In this document: in pieces, positions 31,632-40,126 of the stretch | Layout of the letters: each line of letters starts with the position of its first letter | How positions within the stretch are numbered: position 1 is the stretch's first letter | Program-made: the position numbers and the translations under genes | DNA from: Spirochaetaceae bacterium | GTDB taxonomy: Bacteria; Spirochaetota; Spirochaetia; Treponematales; Treponemataceae | DNA: 64,000 nucleotides | Reading direction: 5' to 3' | Assembly (NCBI GenBank): GCA_017416145.1 | Contig: JAFQDD010000016.1 | Span: 1 to 64,000 of the forward strand | Notes under the pieces: generated by a model | Seen by the model: only the letters and a program-made list of their open reading frames with translations | Told to the model about the DNA's origin: nothing | The model's database searches: none

Positions 31632-33625
31632 TCCCCGTACTGCTCCTTCAAAGCCAAGATTTTATCTCGAATACTAGCCGCAAGTTCAAACTCAAGCCGT
31701 TCTGCATGTTCGTTCATTTGCTTTTCCAAAGCCTTGTAAAGTTTGCCCCTTTCCTTTGGACTAAACAAATTGTAGCCATTTAGAAGCACAGACATTTCAG
31801 TTTGAGCATCCAGTTCTTTTTCTTGCTTTTCTCGAACCAACATATCATCAATAGCTTTAGAAACTGTTTTCGGAGTAATTCCGTGCTTTTCATTGTAAGC
31901 ACTTTGCACTTCCCTGCGGTGCTTTGTTTCCTCAATGGCTTCTTTCATGGCAGGACTCATTCTGTCGGCATACATTACAACTTTTCCGTTGGCGTTACGA
32001 GCAGCCCGTCCAATTATCTGAATCAAACTGGTGGTAGAACGCAAAAACCCGATTTTGTCCGCGTCTAAAATCCCAATAAAAGAAACCTCTGGCAAGTCAA
32101 TTCCCTCTCTCAAAAGATTGATACCCACCAAAATATCAAATTCGCCAGAGCGTAAACCTTTTAAGATTTCCACCCGCTCAATAGTTTCCACTTCCGAGTG
32201 AATGTATTTTACCCGTAAATTCAAATCTGTTAGATAATCAGTTAAATCTTCCGCCATTTTTTTGGTCAAAGTCAAAAGCAAACATCGTTCATTATTGGCA
32301 ATTCTCTCTTTTACTTCTTTGTAAATGTCTTCCATTTGACCTTCAGTTTGCCGAACTTCCACAATTGGATCTAGCAAACCAGTTGGACGAATAAGCTGCT
32401 CCACAATCCGAGTACTACGCTTTTTTTCAAGTTCATTTGGAGTTGCAGAAACATAAATCACTTGATTCATCTTTTTTTCAAACTCATCGATTTTTAGAGG
32501 GCGATTATCCAAAGCTGATGGCAAACGGAAACCAAAATCAATTAAGTTTTGCTTACGGCTTCTATCCCCTTCATACATTGCCCCAACTTGGCTTACAGTA
32601 ACGTGAGATTCATCGATTAAACACAAAAAATCATCTGGAAAATAATGCAAAAGGGTTGCAGGAGGTTCCCCAGATTTTCGCCCAGAAATAGGTCCTGAAT
32701 AATTTTCGATTCCCGGACATCGCCCCATTTCCAAAAGCATTTCAATATCACAAGTTGTACGAGTTTTTAGCCGCTCCGCCTCAAGAATTTTCCCAGCATT
32801 TTGCAAAGCAGCCACTTGCTCAATCATTTCTTCACGGATTCTGTCTGTGGCATTTCTTAACATTTCTTGCGGAACAACAAAGTGCTTTGCAGGATAAATC
32901 GTAGTTTCATCAAGCTCTTCAATAATGTGACCGTCAATCGTATGAAAACGGCGGATGCTCACCACTTCATCAAAATCAAGCTCGATGCGATAAGCTTCAT
33001 CAGTTTCCATATAAGCAGGATAAATCTCGATTAAATCTCCCCGAAGGCGAAATTTTCCTCGATCCAAAACCATATCATTTCGCTCATATTGCAAAGAAAC
33101 CAACTGGGAAGCAAGTTTGTTAGTATCCAAAATCTGGCCTTTTTCAATGTGAACCCGCATTTCCTTGTACAAATCTGGCATACCAAGGCCGTAAATACAA
33201 GAAACCGTAGCCACAACAATTACATCCCGCCGCTCCATAAGAGCATAAGTTGCCGCAAGACGCATTCTATCAATTTCATCATTTATAGAAGCATCTTTTT
33301 CGATATACAAATCCCGAGCAGGAACATAAGCCTCTGGCTGATAATAATCATAATACGAAACAAAATATTCAACCGCATTATTTGGAAAAAAACTCTTAAA
33401 TTCCCGATAAAGCTGAGCCGCTAAAGTTTTATTGTGGCTAATTACCAAAGTTGGCCGCTGCACCGCTTCAATAATTTTTGCCATGGTAAAGGTTTTTCCA
33501 GAACCAGTTACACCCTTTAAGGTTTGATATTTATCTCCAGCCAAAAATCCCTTAGAAAGGGCAGCAATTGCCTCAGGCTGATCTCCAGAAGGCTCATAAG
33601 GAGCCTCAACTTTGAAAGGTCTCAT
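31628..33625 (-). CDS. uvrB: Excinuclease ABC subunit B
   Basis: UvrB is the damage-verifying helicase of nucleotide excision repair. The 665-residue protein is complete: GVTGSGKTFTMA Walker A, the hairpin region SYYDYYQPEAYVPARD that clamps DNA, the DESHVT box, GRAARN late helicase motif, and a C-terminal UvrC-interaction helix pair (EKQMNEHAERLEFELAASIR). No Shine-Dalgarno sequence precedes the ATG; a -10-like TAGAAT ends six bases before it, so the mRNA may be leaderless. The MBL hydrolase gene follows with a 4-base overlap. Confidence 0.98.
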   Translation of the reverse strand: MRPFKVEAPYEPSGDQPEAIAALSKGFLAGDKYQTLKGVTGSGKTFTMAKIIEAVQRPTLVISHNKTLAAQLYREFKSFFPNNAVEYFVSYYDYYQPEAYVPARDLYIEKDASINDEIDRMRLAATYALMERRDVIVVATVSCIYGLGMPDLYKEMRVHIEKGQILDTNKLASQLVSLQYERNDMVLDRGKFRLRGDLIEIYPAYMETDEAYRIELDFDEVVSIRRFHTIDGHIIEELDETTIYPAKHFVVPQEMLRNATDRIREEMIEQVAALQNAGKILEAERLKTRTTCDIEMLLEMGRCPGIENYSGPISGRKSGEPPATLLHYFPDDFLCLIDESHVTVSQVGAMYEGDRSRKQNLIDFGFRLPSALDNRPLKIDEFEKKMNQVIYVSATPNELEKKRSTRIVEQLIRPTGLLDPIVEVRQTEGQMEDIYKEVKERIANNERCLLLTLTKKMAEDLTDYLTDLNLRVKYIHSEVETIERVEILKGLRSGEFDILVGINLLREGIDLPEVSFIGILDADKIGFLRSTTSLIQIIGRAARNANGKVVMYADRMSPAMKEAIEETKHRREVQSAYNEKHGITPKTVSKAIDDMLVREKQEKELDAQTEMSVLLNGYNLFSPKERGKLYKALEKQMNEHAERLEFELAASIRDKILALKEQYGE

Positions 33626-33631
33626 AAAATC

Positions 33632-33660
33632 ATTCTAGCAAAATCAAAAACAAATGTATA
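33632..33660 (-). promoter_or_regulatory. Putative leaderless promoter of uvrB
   Basis: On the minus strand TATACA (33655-33660), 17 bases, then TAGAAT (33632-33637). Six bases separate the -10 box from the ATG at 33625. I see no clear LexA-type operator. Confidence 0.45.
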
Positions 33661-33704
33661 GTAATTTTAAAACTGAATCAACAAAATTATCAAAAAGAAA
33701 ATTT

Positions 33705-33846
33705 TACGGGGCCATTTTTGATTTATTCGGCATGGTTCGACTTGCTCACCAACCTCATAAATCAAAAACCGGGCTTTCCAGGGTTACGCCGTCTACCGCG
33801 GCTCCATTCCTGCGGAACGCTCATGGCGCCCTTCCAATCCCTTGTC
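33705..33846. repeat. GC-rich palindromic intergenic element (second repeat type)
   Basis: A GC-rich island in AT-rich surroundings, between uvrB and murD. TTTTTGATTTAT (33715-33726) pairs with ATAAATCAAAAA (33757-33768), flanked by GGGGCC and CCGGGC. It continues with GCCGTCTACCGCGGC and GGAACGCTCATGGCGCCC, which give further short stems. It has no ORF with a ribosome site and shares no wording with copies A-C, so it is another type of mobile or spreading intergenic repeat. The murD -35 box starts 14 bases after its end. Confidence 0.6.
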
Positions 33847-33859
33847 CAAAAAATCCATA

Positions 33860-33888
33860 CTGACAAAGCACAAAAAAACTGATAAAAT
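33860..33888 (+). promoter_or_regulatory. Promoter of murD
   Basis: CTGACA (33860-33865) and TAAAAT (33883-33888) are 17 bases apart. Start near 33895 gives a leader of about 46 bases containing AGGAG at 33931-33935. Confidence 0.6.
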
Positions 33889-33940
33889 CACCTTGCTTAT
33901 AAAGTTTTCAATGCAAACTTACTTATTAACAGGAGTCTTT

Positions 33941-35410
33941 ATGCCACACATTTATCCACAAGGTTCAGTTTTTAACACAATACAAGATATTAAAAACAAA
34001 AAAATCACTATTATGGGGCTTGGGCTAAATGGTGGCGGCGAAGCTTGTGTACGTTTTCTTCACAAAGCTGGGGCAATTCTCACTGTTACAGATATGAAAT
34101 CTGAAAAAGATTTAGAGCCAACTCTAATATCCTTGAAAAAAGATTTAGGAGAAAGTTTTTCTAATATCAACTTTGTTTTGGGAAAGCATGAAATATCAGA
34201 TTTTGAAAATGCAGATTGCGTTATAAAAAATCCCGGGGTTAAGTTCCAAGGCAACAAATTTTTAGAAGCTGCCAAAGCCATAGAAACAGATTTATCTTTA
34301 TTTTTGCAATTTACAAAAGCTCCAATTATTGCAGTAACTGGAAGCAAAGGAAAATCTTCCACAGTAAGTGCCATTTACTACGGCCTAAAAGAAGCTGGAT
34401 TTAACGCTTTTCTTGGAGGAAACATCACCGTAAGTCCACTAACATTCCTCGAAAAAACCTCTGAACAAACTCCAGTTGTGCTAGAACTTTCTAGTTGGCA
34501 ACTTGCAGACTTACGAGGTCGTGGGCTTTTAAAGCCAAATATCACTTTGATAACAAAAATTGTGCCAGACCATCAAAACTGGTACGGCAATATGGAAAGC
34601 TACGTGGCAGACAAAAAGCTAATTTACGCTGACCAAGACCACAATCAATACACAATTTGCAATTACGACGAAGATTGGGGAAAAATCTTTGCTTCTGAAA
34701 CAAAGGGAAAAGTTTTATGGTATTCCACAGCCCCATATCAAAACAAAGAAAATTTTTCCAAAGCCGTTTATTTTGACGAAAATCACGTGGGATATTTAGT
34801 AAAGTCCCCAACTGAAACTGTAAAAATCCTTGAAAACACAATAGTTCCAGGATTCCACATGAAGCAAAACATTTTAAACGCTTGTTTAGTTCTTCATCTA
34901 ATGAATGTAGAAGATGCAAAAATCACTTCGATTATGGAAAAATATCCAGGTATTGAACACCGCTTGGAAAACTTTTTCCAAACCCAAGTTGGCTCTACGA
35001 AAATCAACTTTTACAACGATTCTGCCGCCACAGTTCCAGATGCCACAGCGGCTGCCATCAACGCCTTTGAAAATCCCCCTGTGTTAATTGCTGGTGGCAC
35101 AGACAAAAATCTAGACTTTACTCCTTTTGCTGAAAATGCCCACAAAGCAAAGGCAATTTATCTTTTATCCGGAACTGGCACAGACAAACTTTTACCGCTT
35201 TTAAAAGAAAAAAATATCCACATTCAAGGGATTTTCGATTCTTTAGACGAACTTTTACTAGAACTTAAACAAGATTTGGAAAAATCTGCAAACTTCACAG
35301 AAAAAGAAAACATTATTTTCTCCCCAGGAGCCACTTCCTTTGGCATGTTTAAAAACGAATTTGACAGGGGAAATCAATTCAAATCAAAGGTAAAATTGAT
35401 ATTTAGCTAA
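33941..35410 (+). CDS. murD: UDP-N-acetylmuramoylalanine--D-glutamate ligase
   Basis: MurD adds D-glutamate to UDP-MurNAc-L-Ala in peptidoglycan synthesis. The 489-residue protein has the N-terminal nucleotide-binding GLGLNGGGEACVRFL, the ATP loop VTGSKGKSSTVSAI, and later EHRLENF and NDSAATVPDAT motifs of Mur ligases. The ATG at 33941 follows AGGAG by five bases; an ATG 33 codons upstream lies in the promoter. The C-terminus (IIFSPGATSFGMFKNEFDRG) is complete. It is transcribed alone and ends at a hairpin. Confidence 0.95.
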   Translation: MPHIYPQGSVFNTIQDIKNKKITIMGLGLNGGGEACVRFLHKAGAILTVTDMKSEKDLEPTLISLKKDLGESFSNINFVLGKHEISDFENADCVIKNPGVKFQGNKFLEAAKAIETDLSLFLQFTKAPIIAVTGSKGKSSTVSAIYYGLKEAGFNAFLGGNITVSPLTFLEKTSEQTPVVLELSSWQLADLRGRGLLKPNITLITKIVPDHQNWYGNMESYVADKKLIYADQDHNQYTICNYDEDWGKIFASETKGKVLWYSTAPYQNKENFSKAVYFDENHVGYLVKSPTETVKILENTIVPGFHMKQNILNACLVLHLMNVEDAKITSIMEKYPGIEHRLENFFQTQVGSTKINFYNDSAATVPDATAAAINAFENPPVLIAGGTDKNLDFTPFAENAHKAKAIYLLSGTGTDKLLPLLKEKNIHIQGIFDSLDELLLELKQDLEKSANFTEKENIIFSPGATSFGMFKNEFDRGNQFKSKVKLIFS

Positions 35411-35415
35411 AAAAA

Positions 35416-35458
35416 ATGCACCAGTAATTTTGGATTTTTTCCAATCTTAATGGTGCAT
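35416..35458. terminator. Stem-loop terminator between murD and the regulator gene
   Basis: ATGCACCA (35416-35423) pairs with TGGTGCAT (35451-35458); inside the loop TTGGA and TCCAA give a second stem. T-rich sequence follows on the plus strand and an A-run precedes it, so it can end both converging transcripts. Confidence 0.6.
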
Positions 35459-35482
35459 ATCATTTTATTTAGATTTTACAAA

Positions 35483-38400
35483 CTAATTCTTACTTCTAAA
35501 CTTTCCAGGTGGAACGCCGTGAATCTTTTTGAATACACGACAGAAATAAGCTTGATCTTGGAAACCACATTTTTCCGCAACATCATAAACTGTAGCATTT
35601 GTGTGAAGCAACATTAAAGATGCTAAGTTAATTCTGTATCGGTTTAAATATTCCCAAGGAGAAAGTCCTGTTTCCTTGTGGAAAATCCTAGTTAAATAAT
35701 CTTCTGAAACGTGAACTGAATCTGCCAATTTCCATCTTGAAATCTGAGAACCAGAGTTTTGATTCAAATAACAGATAGCTTTTTTTACCAAAGCACCAGT
35801 ATCTGGAGGCAAAATTTCTTCTCCAGCAAAAATTGCTCTAACCCTTGTTGCAAACTCTTCTTCCTTTGCAATAGCAGAATTACACAAAATTACGCGAGGA
35901 ACTGCTGACAATTCAAAAACCATATCATCATCCTCTATTTTTTCTGGCAAAACCATAATCGGAGTTAAAACAGTTGTAGGATTTTTTCGCACCTTTTCAA
36001 CAGAGGCAACATCAAGATATTCAAAAACTACCATCGAAGGAGTGATATTTTTGATTGCTTCATCAAATTTTGTCATATCTTCAACCAAAACCGTTTGTTC
36101 CATTTTTGCCCATAACGGATATGAAGGAACATCTTTTCCAATAAAAATAATTGGATTTTTCACAGATTTTGTCATTTGATGTTCAAAAAATGCTGAAAAG
36201 TTTTTGAGTTTTTTCAATTCTTCATCGGATACTTGGCTTATGCACAAAAAGGCGTTTTCCACATACTCTTTTTTATTGCGATTTGCGTAAATATCCTTCC
36301 ATTCAAGCGAAGAAGCATCGTCAGCATTCCATTCAAAATTATTTGTTGAATCAATAGCATTTTTACAAGAAAATTTTGGAAAAGGATAAAGGATTTCAAG
36401 CCCGTTTTGCTTTTTTTTCATAGTAGCTTCTAGCAATAAAATAATTTTTTCTGCTAAAAGCATATTATTTTGAATCCAAGAAGCACTGTTTATTTGATTT
36501 TTAGAGTCAATCGAAATTAAAATTCCATTATCTGCTTTTTTTAGTTTGATGTCAGACAGTTCTAGATTCCATTCCTTACAAATAATACTTAGAGCTTGTC
36601 TTAATCGAGTTGGATCTCCAAAAACTAATGGAAGCTTTTTTGTTTTTTCCGAAAAATCAATAACATCTTCCATATGAAAAAGTCTTTTTTCGACAGGCAA
36701 AGCATTTGTTTGTGATTTTGTGAGTTCCAAAATCAAATTAGTTTTTTCAATTTGTTCATCAACTCGATTTTTCAAGAAAATCATTTGCCCTGAAAGTAAA
36801 TCTGCATCAAGAGAATCTACTTCTAACAATTTTTGGATTTGATCAATTTTGTTGTTGATTTCATAAAGTGGGTCACACAAATCTGCACCAACATTGGCAA
36901 AGAAACTGGTTTTTGCAAGTTCAGCTTCTTCTGCCTTTTGTTTTGCTATTGAAGTTTGCTCAAACATAATAGCTCCAAGCAAAGCACTACTAATTGCAGA
37001 ACGTAATTCCTCGTAAACTGTTCCTTCAAAGGGAGTTGTTTGAAGAATTATGTAGCCCATAGGTTGCTTTTCCTCAAAAAGTGGCAAAACAAGGAAAACA
37101 CCTTTTTCAAAGCCTTTTATATTATTTGGCAATAAATTATTTGCTGGAAAAACTTGTTCATCTGTGTACAAAGTTCCATTGGTAAAACCACCTATGAACC
37201 GAGAGTTATTGTCATCTTCTGTTAAAACGATTCCAAAAGTATTTATATCAATGGATGGAAGATATTTTGCAAGAATCTCTGTTAAGTTCTTTTTGCTTTT
37301 TGCAGCCAAAAGCCCACATTTTAACGCATTAAGACTTTCATTTAATCTTCTATCTTTGTAGCGTTTTGAAGCCACAGCCATATTTTGGATTTTTGAAACT
37401 GTAATCCAAAATTGGTTTTCTAAACTAGAAATATATCCAAAAGGCAAAAATGAAAGTTTTTTTAGGACATTTATAGTTGTAACCAAAAGACGAATATCTG
37501 CATTTTCAGAGAAAAATCTTTCCAATGCACCTGTGATAATTTTAAACAACACATCAGTTTCTTGACTTACCAAAGCACCGATTAAAGGCTCAAGAATTGC
37601 ATTTACATAAGTTTCATCAAGTCTAAAAAGTTTTGTTAAGTATTGTTCGAGTTCTTTTGGGTTGTTTGGAACTTCTTGATTGCTAATTTCTCGTTCCATT
37701 TTACAACCACAAGATTCTCTAATTATTACTTCAGAAGCAAGCATAACATCTGATGTACTTTTTCCATTGTTCAAAACATTTTTTAGCATTGAAACAGCAG
37801 TTAGTCCCAATTCCCTAAATGGCATGTGAACTGTTGTAAAAGCAGTTCCAATAATTCGGCTTTCAGAAGAATCGTTAAATCCTCCACATTTAAAATCCTC
37901 TGGAACTCTATATCCTTGTTTTGCAAGATAACTTATTGCAGAGAAAGTCATCATATCAGATGAACCAATCAAAACTTCAAAATCCTTTCCAGGAATAAGA
38001 CCTCGCTCATTAAATAATTGGGCTGCTGCGGTTTCCCCTTCTGTCCAACCAACAGGATCGCTAACTAGTTTTGAATTTAAAACATCAACCCCATTTTCTT
38101 TCATTACATCACAGAAAGCTTGAAATCTTTCGTTTGCAGAATGATGGAATTCTGGTCCACGTAAAAAAGCAATTCTAGTTGTCTTATGTTCTTCAATAAA
38201 GTGGCGAACCAAATTCATCATTCCAGAATATGCATCAAAATCAGCACAGGGATGATTTTTCATTTTGTGGGCAATTGTAACAAGTGGAATTCCTGCAAAT
38301 CTTTCATGAAATTTATCTAATTCTTCAACAGGAACAGAACTTCCGATGGCAGACCCCCAAGAAACTATACCATCAAAGTTTTCTTTATTTACCAACTGAT

Positions 38401-38575
38401 AGATGGAGTTACGTAAATAGTCTGATTCATTTTGGGAATTTAATCTTCCTCCTGGAAAAATGAAAAATCCAGAATCAAGGTGAGATGCTTCTCTTACTAA
38501 GGGTTGAAACAAACTTTGTGCAGACCCTGTATGAATAGAAGCTACTAAAAATCCAATTCGTTTATTTTGTGTCAT
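35483..38575 (-). CDS. Composite AraC-type regulator with LacI-like sensor and dead kinase core
   Basis: This 1030-residue cytoplasmic protein has four visible parts. Residues ~5-300 are a LacI/periplasmic-binding-type sugar sensor (IGFLVASIHTGS; GLTAVSMLKNVL). Around 400-545 is a GAF-like part. At ~550-760 is a histidine-kinase-like core in which the H-box reads FFANVGADLCDPL, with no His, and GDPTRLRQALSII resembles the N-box but has lost its Asn. A receiver-like remnant lies near 800-900, its phosphoacceptor Asp missing. The last ~100 residues are an AraC double helix-turn-helix (VYDVAEKCGFQDQAYFCRVF). It is divergent from uxaB by 119 bases and so probably controls uronate use. The ATG at 38575 is chosen over a TTG five codons earlier. 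Confidence 0.82.
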   Translation of the reverse strand: MTQNKRIGFLVASIHTGSAQSLFQPLVREASHLDSGFFIFPGGRLNSQNESDYLRNSIYQLVNKENFDGIVSWGSAIGSSVPVEELDKFHERFAGIPLVTIAHKMKNHPCADFDAYSGMMNLVRHFIEEHKTTRIAFLRGPEFHHSANERFQAFCDVMKENGVDVLNSKLVSDPVGWTEGETAAAQLFNERGLIPGKDFEVLIGSSDMMTFSAISYLAKQGYRVPEDFKCGGFNDSSESRIIGTAFTTVHMPFRELGLTAVSMLKNVLNNGKSTSDVMLASEVIIRESCGCKMEREISNQEVPNNPKELEQYLTKLFRLDETYVNAILEPLIGALVSQETDVLFKIITGALERFFSENADIRLLVTTINVLKKLSFLPFGYISSLENQFWITVSKIQNMAVASKRYKDRRLNESLNALKCGLLAAKSKKNLTEILAKYLPSIDINTFGIVLTEDDNNSRFIGGFTNGTLYTDEQVFPANNLLPNNIKGFEKGVFLVLPLFEEKQPMGYIILQTTPFEGTVYEELRSAISSALLGAIMFEQTSIAKQKAEEAELAKTSFFANVGADLCDPLYEINNKIDQIQKLLEVDSLDADLLSGQMIFLKNRVDEQIEKTNLILELTKSQTNALPVEKRLFHMEDVIDFSEKTKKLPLVFGDPTRLRQALSIICKEWNLELSDIKLKKADNGILISIDSKNQINSASWIQNNMLLAEKIILLLEATMKKKQNGLEILYPFPKFSCKNAIDSTNNFEWNADDASSLEWKDIYANRNKKEYVENAFLCISQVSDEELKKLKNFSAFFEHQMTKSVKNPIIFIGKDVPSYPLWAKMEQTVLVEDMTKFDEAIKNITPSMVVFEYLDVASVEKVRKNPTTVLTPIMVLPEKIEDDDMVFELSAVPRVILCNSAIAKEEEFATRVRAIFAGEEILPPDTGALVKKAICYLNQNSGSQISRWKLADSVHVSEDYLTRIFHKETGLSPWEYLNRYRINLASLMLLHTNATVYDVAEKCGFQDQAYFCRVFKKIHGVPPGKFRSKN

Positions 38576-38694
38576 ATCGTTATTGTACAAAAAGAAATCA
38601 CTAAAAACAATAGTTTTTTTGAACTCTAAAATTTACTATAACATTACGTAAAATCTTCTTACTTTGATTTTACACAATTTTTGGAGGCCCTAAG

Positions 38695-40119
38695 ATGGAA
38701 TTAAAAGCTATTAACGAAGTATATAATAAGCAGTCAAGACCAGAGAAAATCTTACAATTTGGAGAAGGCAACTTTTTAAGAGCTTTCTGTGATTGGATGA
38801 TTGATTTAGTAAACGAAAAAACCGATTTTAACGGAAATATCGTTGTGGTTCAACCTTTGGAAAAAGGTATGGTAGACATGATTAACGAACAAGAAAGTCT
38901 ATACACAACCGTTTTACGTGGTATTCAAGATAAAAAATCAGTTTCAGAAAAAAGAACTATCACATCTATTAGCAGATGTTTAAATCCTTATGCACAATAC
39001 GATGAATATATGAAATGTGCAGACAACCCAGATTTACGTTTTGTTATTTCTAACACAACAGAAGCTGGAATTGCTTACCTAGAAGGTTGTAAACTAGAAG
39101 ATACACCTCCTGCAAGTTTCCCTGCAAAAGTTTGTCAATTCTTGTATCGCCGTTACAAAACATTCAACGGAGATTCATCAAAAGGTTTAGTATTTATTCC
39201 TTGTGAATTGATTGATAAAAATGGTTTTCACCTACACAACTACGTAATCCAATACGCAAACGAATGGAAACTTGAAAAAGAATTCATTGACTGGGTTGAA
39301 AATGCATGTTCATTCTGTTGTTCACTTGTAGACCGCATTGTTCCAGGTTATCCAAGAGAAGAAGCTGACGCACTATGTAATGAACTAGGATACAAAGATA
39401 ACCTACTAGACGCAGCTGAAATCTTCCACCTTTGGGTAATCGAAGGAAAAGACTACAGTGCAGAACTTCCATTCCACAAAGCAAATCTAAACGTAATTTG
39501 GACAGAAGATATGAGCTTTTATCGCACAAGAAAAGTTCGCATCCTAAACGGAACTCACACAATGTTCGTTCCTGCTGCTGTTCAATACGGATTAACAACT
39601 GTAGAAGAAAGCCTAAACGATGAAACAATGTACGCATTTATCGAAAAAGGTCTTTTTGAAGAAATTATTCCTTCAATGGACGGAGATAAAGCTGCTCTTG
39701 AATCTTATGCTGGAGACGTTCTAGAAAGATTCAGAAACCCATTCATCAAACACTTACTAATGAGTATCACTCTAAACTCAGTTTCAAAATTCAAAACTCG
39801 TGATTTACCATCAGTAATTGGATATATCGAAAAATTCGGCAAAGTTCCACCAGTATTAAGTTTCTCTATTGCAGCTCTTATTAACTTCTACAAAACTTGT
39901 AAAGAAGCAAAAGAAGACCAAGCAATTCTAGATCACTTTGCAGCACTATTTGCAAAAACTTCAGACGCAAAAGAAATCGTAACAGACGTTCTTTCACAAG
40001 AAGCTTGGTGGGGTGAAAACCTAAACAACAGAGCTGGATTAACAGACGCAGTTGCATCATCTCTAGCAAAAATCTGGAGTGATGGTATGAACAACGCTGT
40101 AACTGATTTAGTAAAATAG
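38695..40119 (+). CDS. uxaB: Tagaturonate reductase
   Basis: UxaB reduces tagaturonate to altronate with NADH, the second step of galacturonate breakdown. The 474-residue protein is a long-chain mannitol dehydrogenase family member: ILQFGEGNFLRAFCDWMID is the nucleotide-binding start, VVVQPLEKGM and FVISNTTEAGI follow, and KVRILNGTHT carries the catalytic Lys/Asn/His region. GGAGG precedes the ATG. It is the first gene of uxaB-uxaA-uxaC. Fructuronate reductase (UxuB) is the close alternative; linkage to altronate dehydratase favours UxaB. Confidence 0.93.
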   Translation: MELKAINEVYNKQSRPEKILQFGEGNFLRAFCDWMIDLVNEKTDFNGNIVVVQPLEKGMVDMINEQESLYTTVLRGIQDKKSVSEKRTITSISRCLNPYAQYDEYMKCADNPDLRFVISNTTEAGIAYLEGCKLEDTPPASFPAKVCQFLYRRYKTFNGDSSKGLVFIPCELIDKNGFHLHNYVIQYANEWKLEKEFIDWVENACSFCCSLVDRIVPGYPREEADALCNELGYKDNLLDAAEIFHLWVIEGKDYSAELPFHKANLNVIWTEDMSFYRTRKVRILNGTHTMFVPAAVQYGLTTVEESLNDETMYAFIEKGLFEEIIPSMDGDKAALESYAGDVLERFRNPFIKHLLMSITLNSVSKFKTRDLPSVIGYIEKFGKVPPVLSFSIAALINFYKTCKEAKEDQAILDHFAALFAKTSDAKEIVTDVLSQEAWWGENLNNRAGLTDAVASSLAKIWSDGMNNAVTDLVK

Positions 40120-40126
40120 AGGAAAT

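Noticed and set aside
33654-33863. Small ORF between uvrB and murD
   Set aside because: It is read through the GC-rich palindromic repeat and has no ribosome site.
38591-38694. Specific operator for the uronate regulator
   Set aside because: Short palindromes such as TTGTACAA (38583-38590) are present, but none is repeated in a way that supports a binding site.
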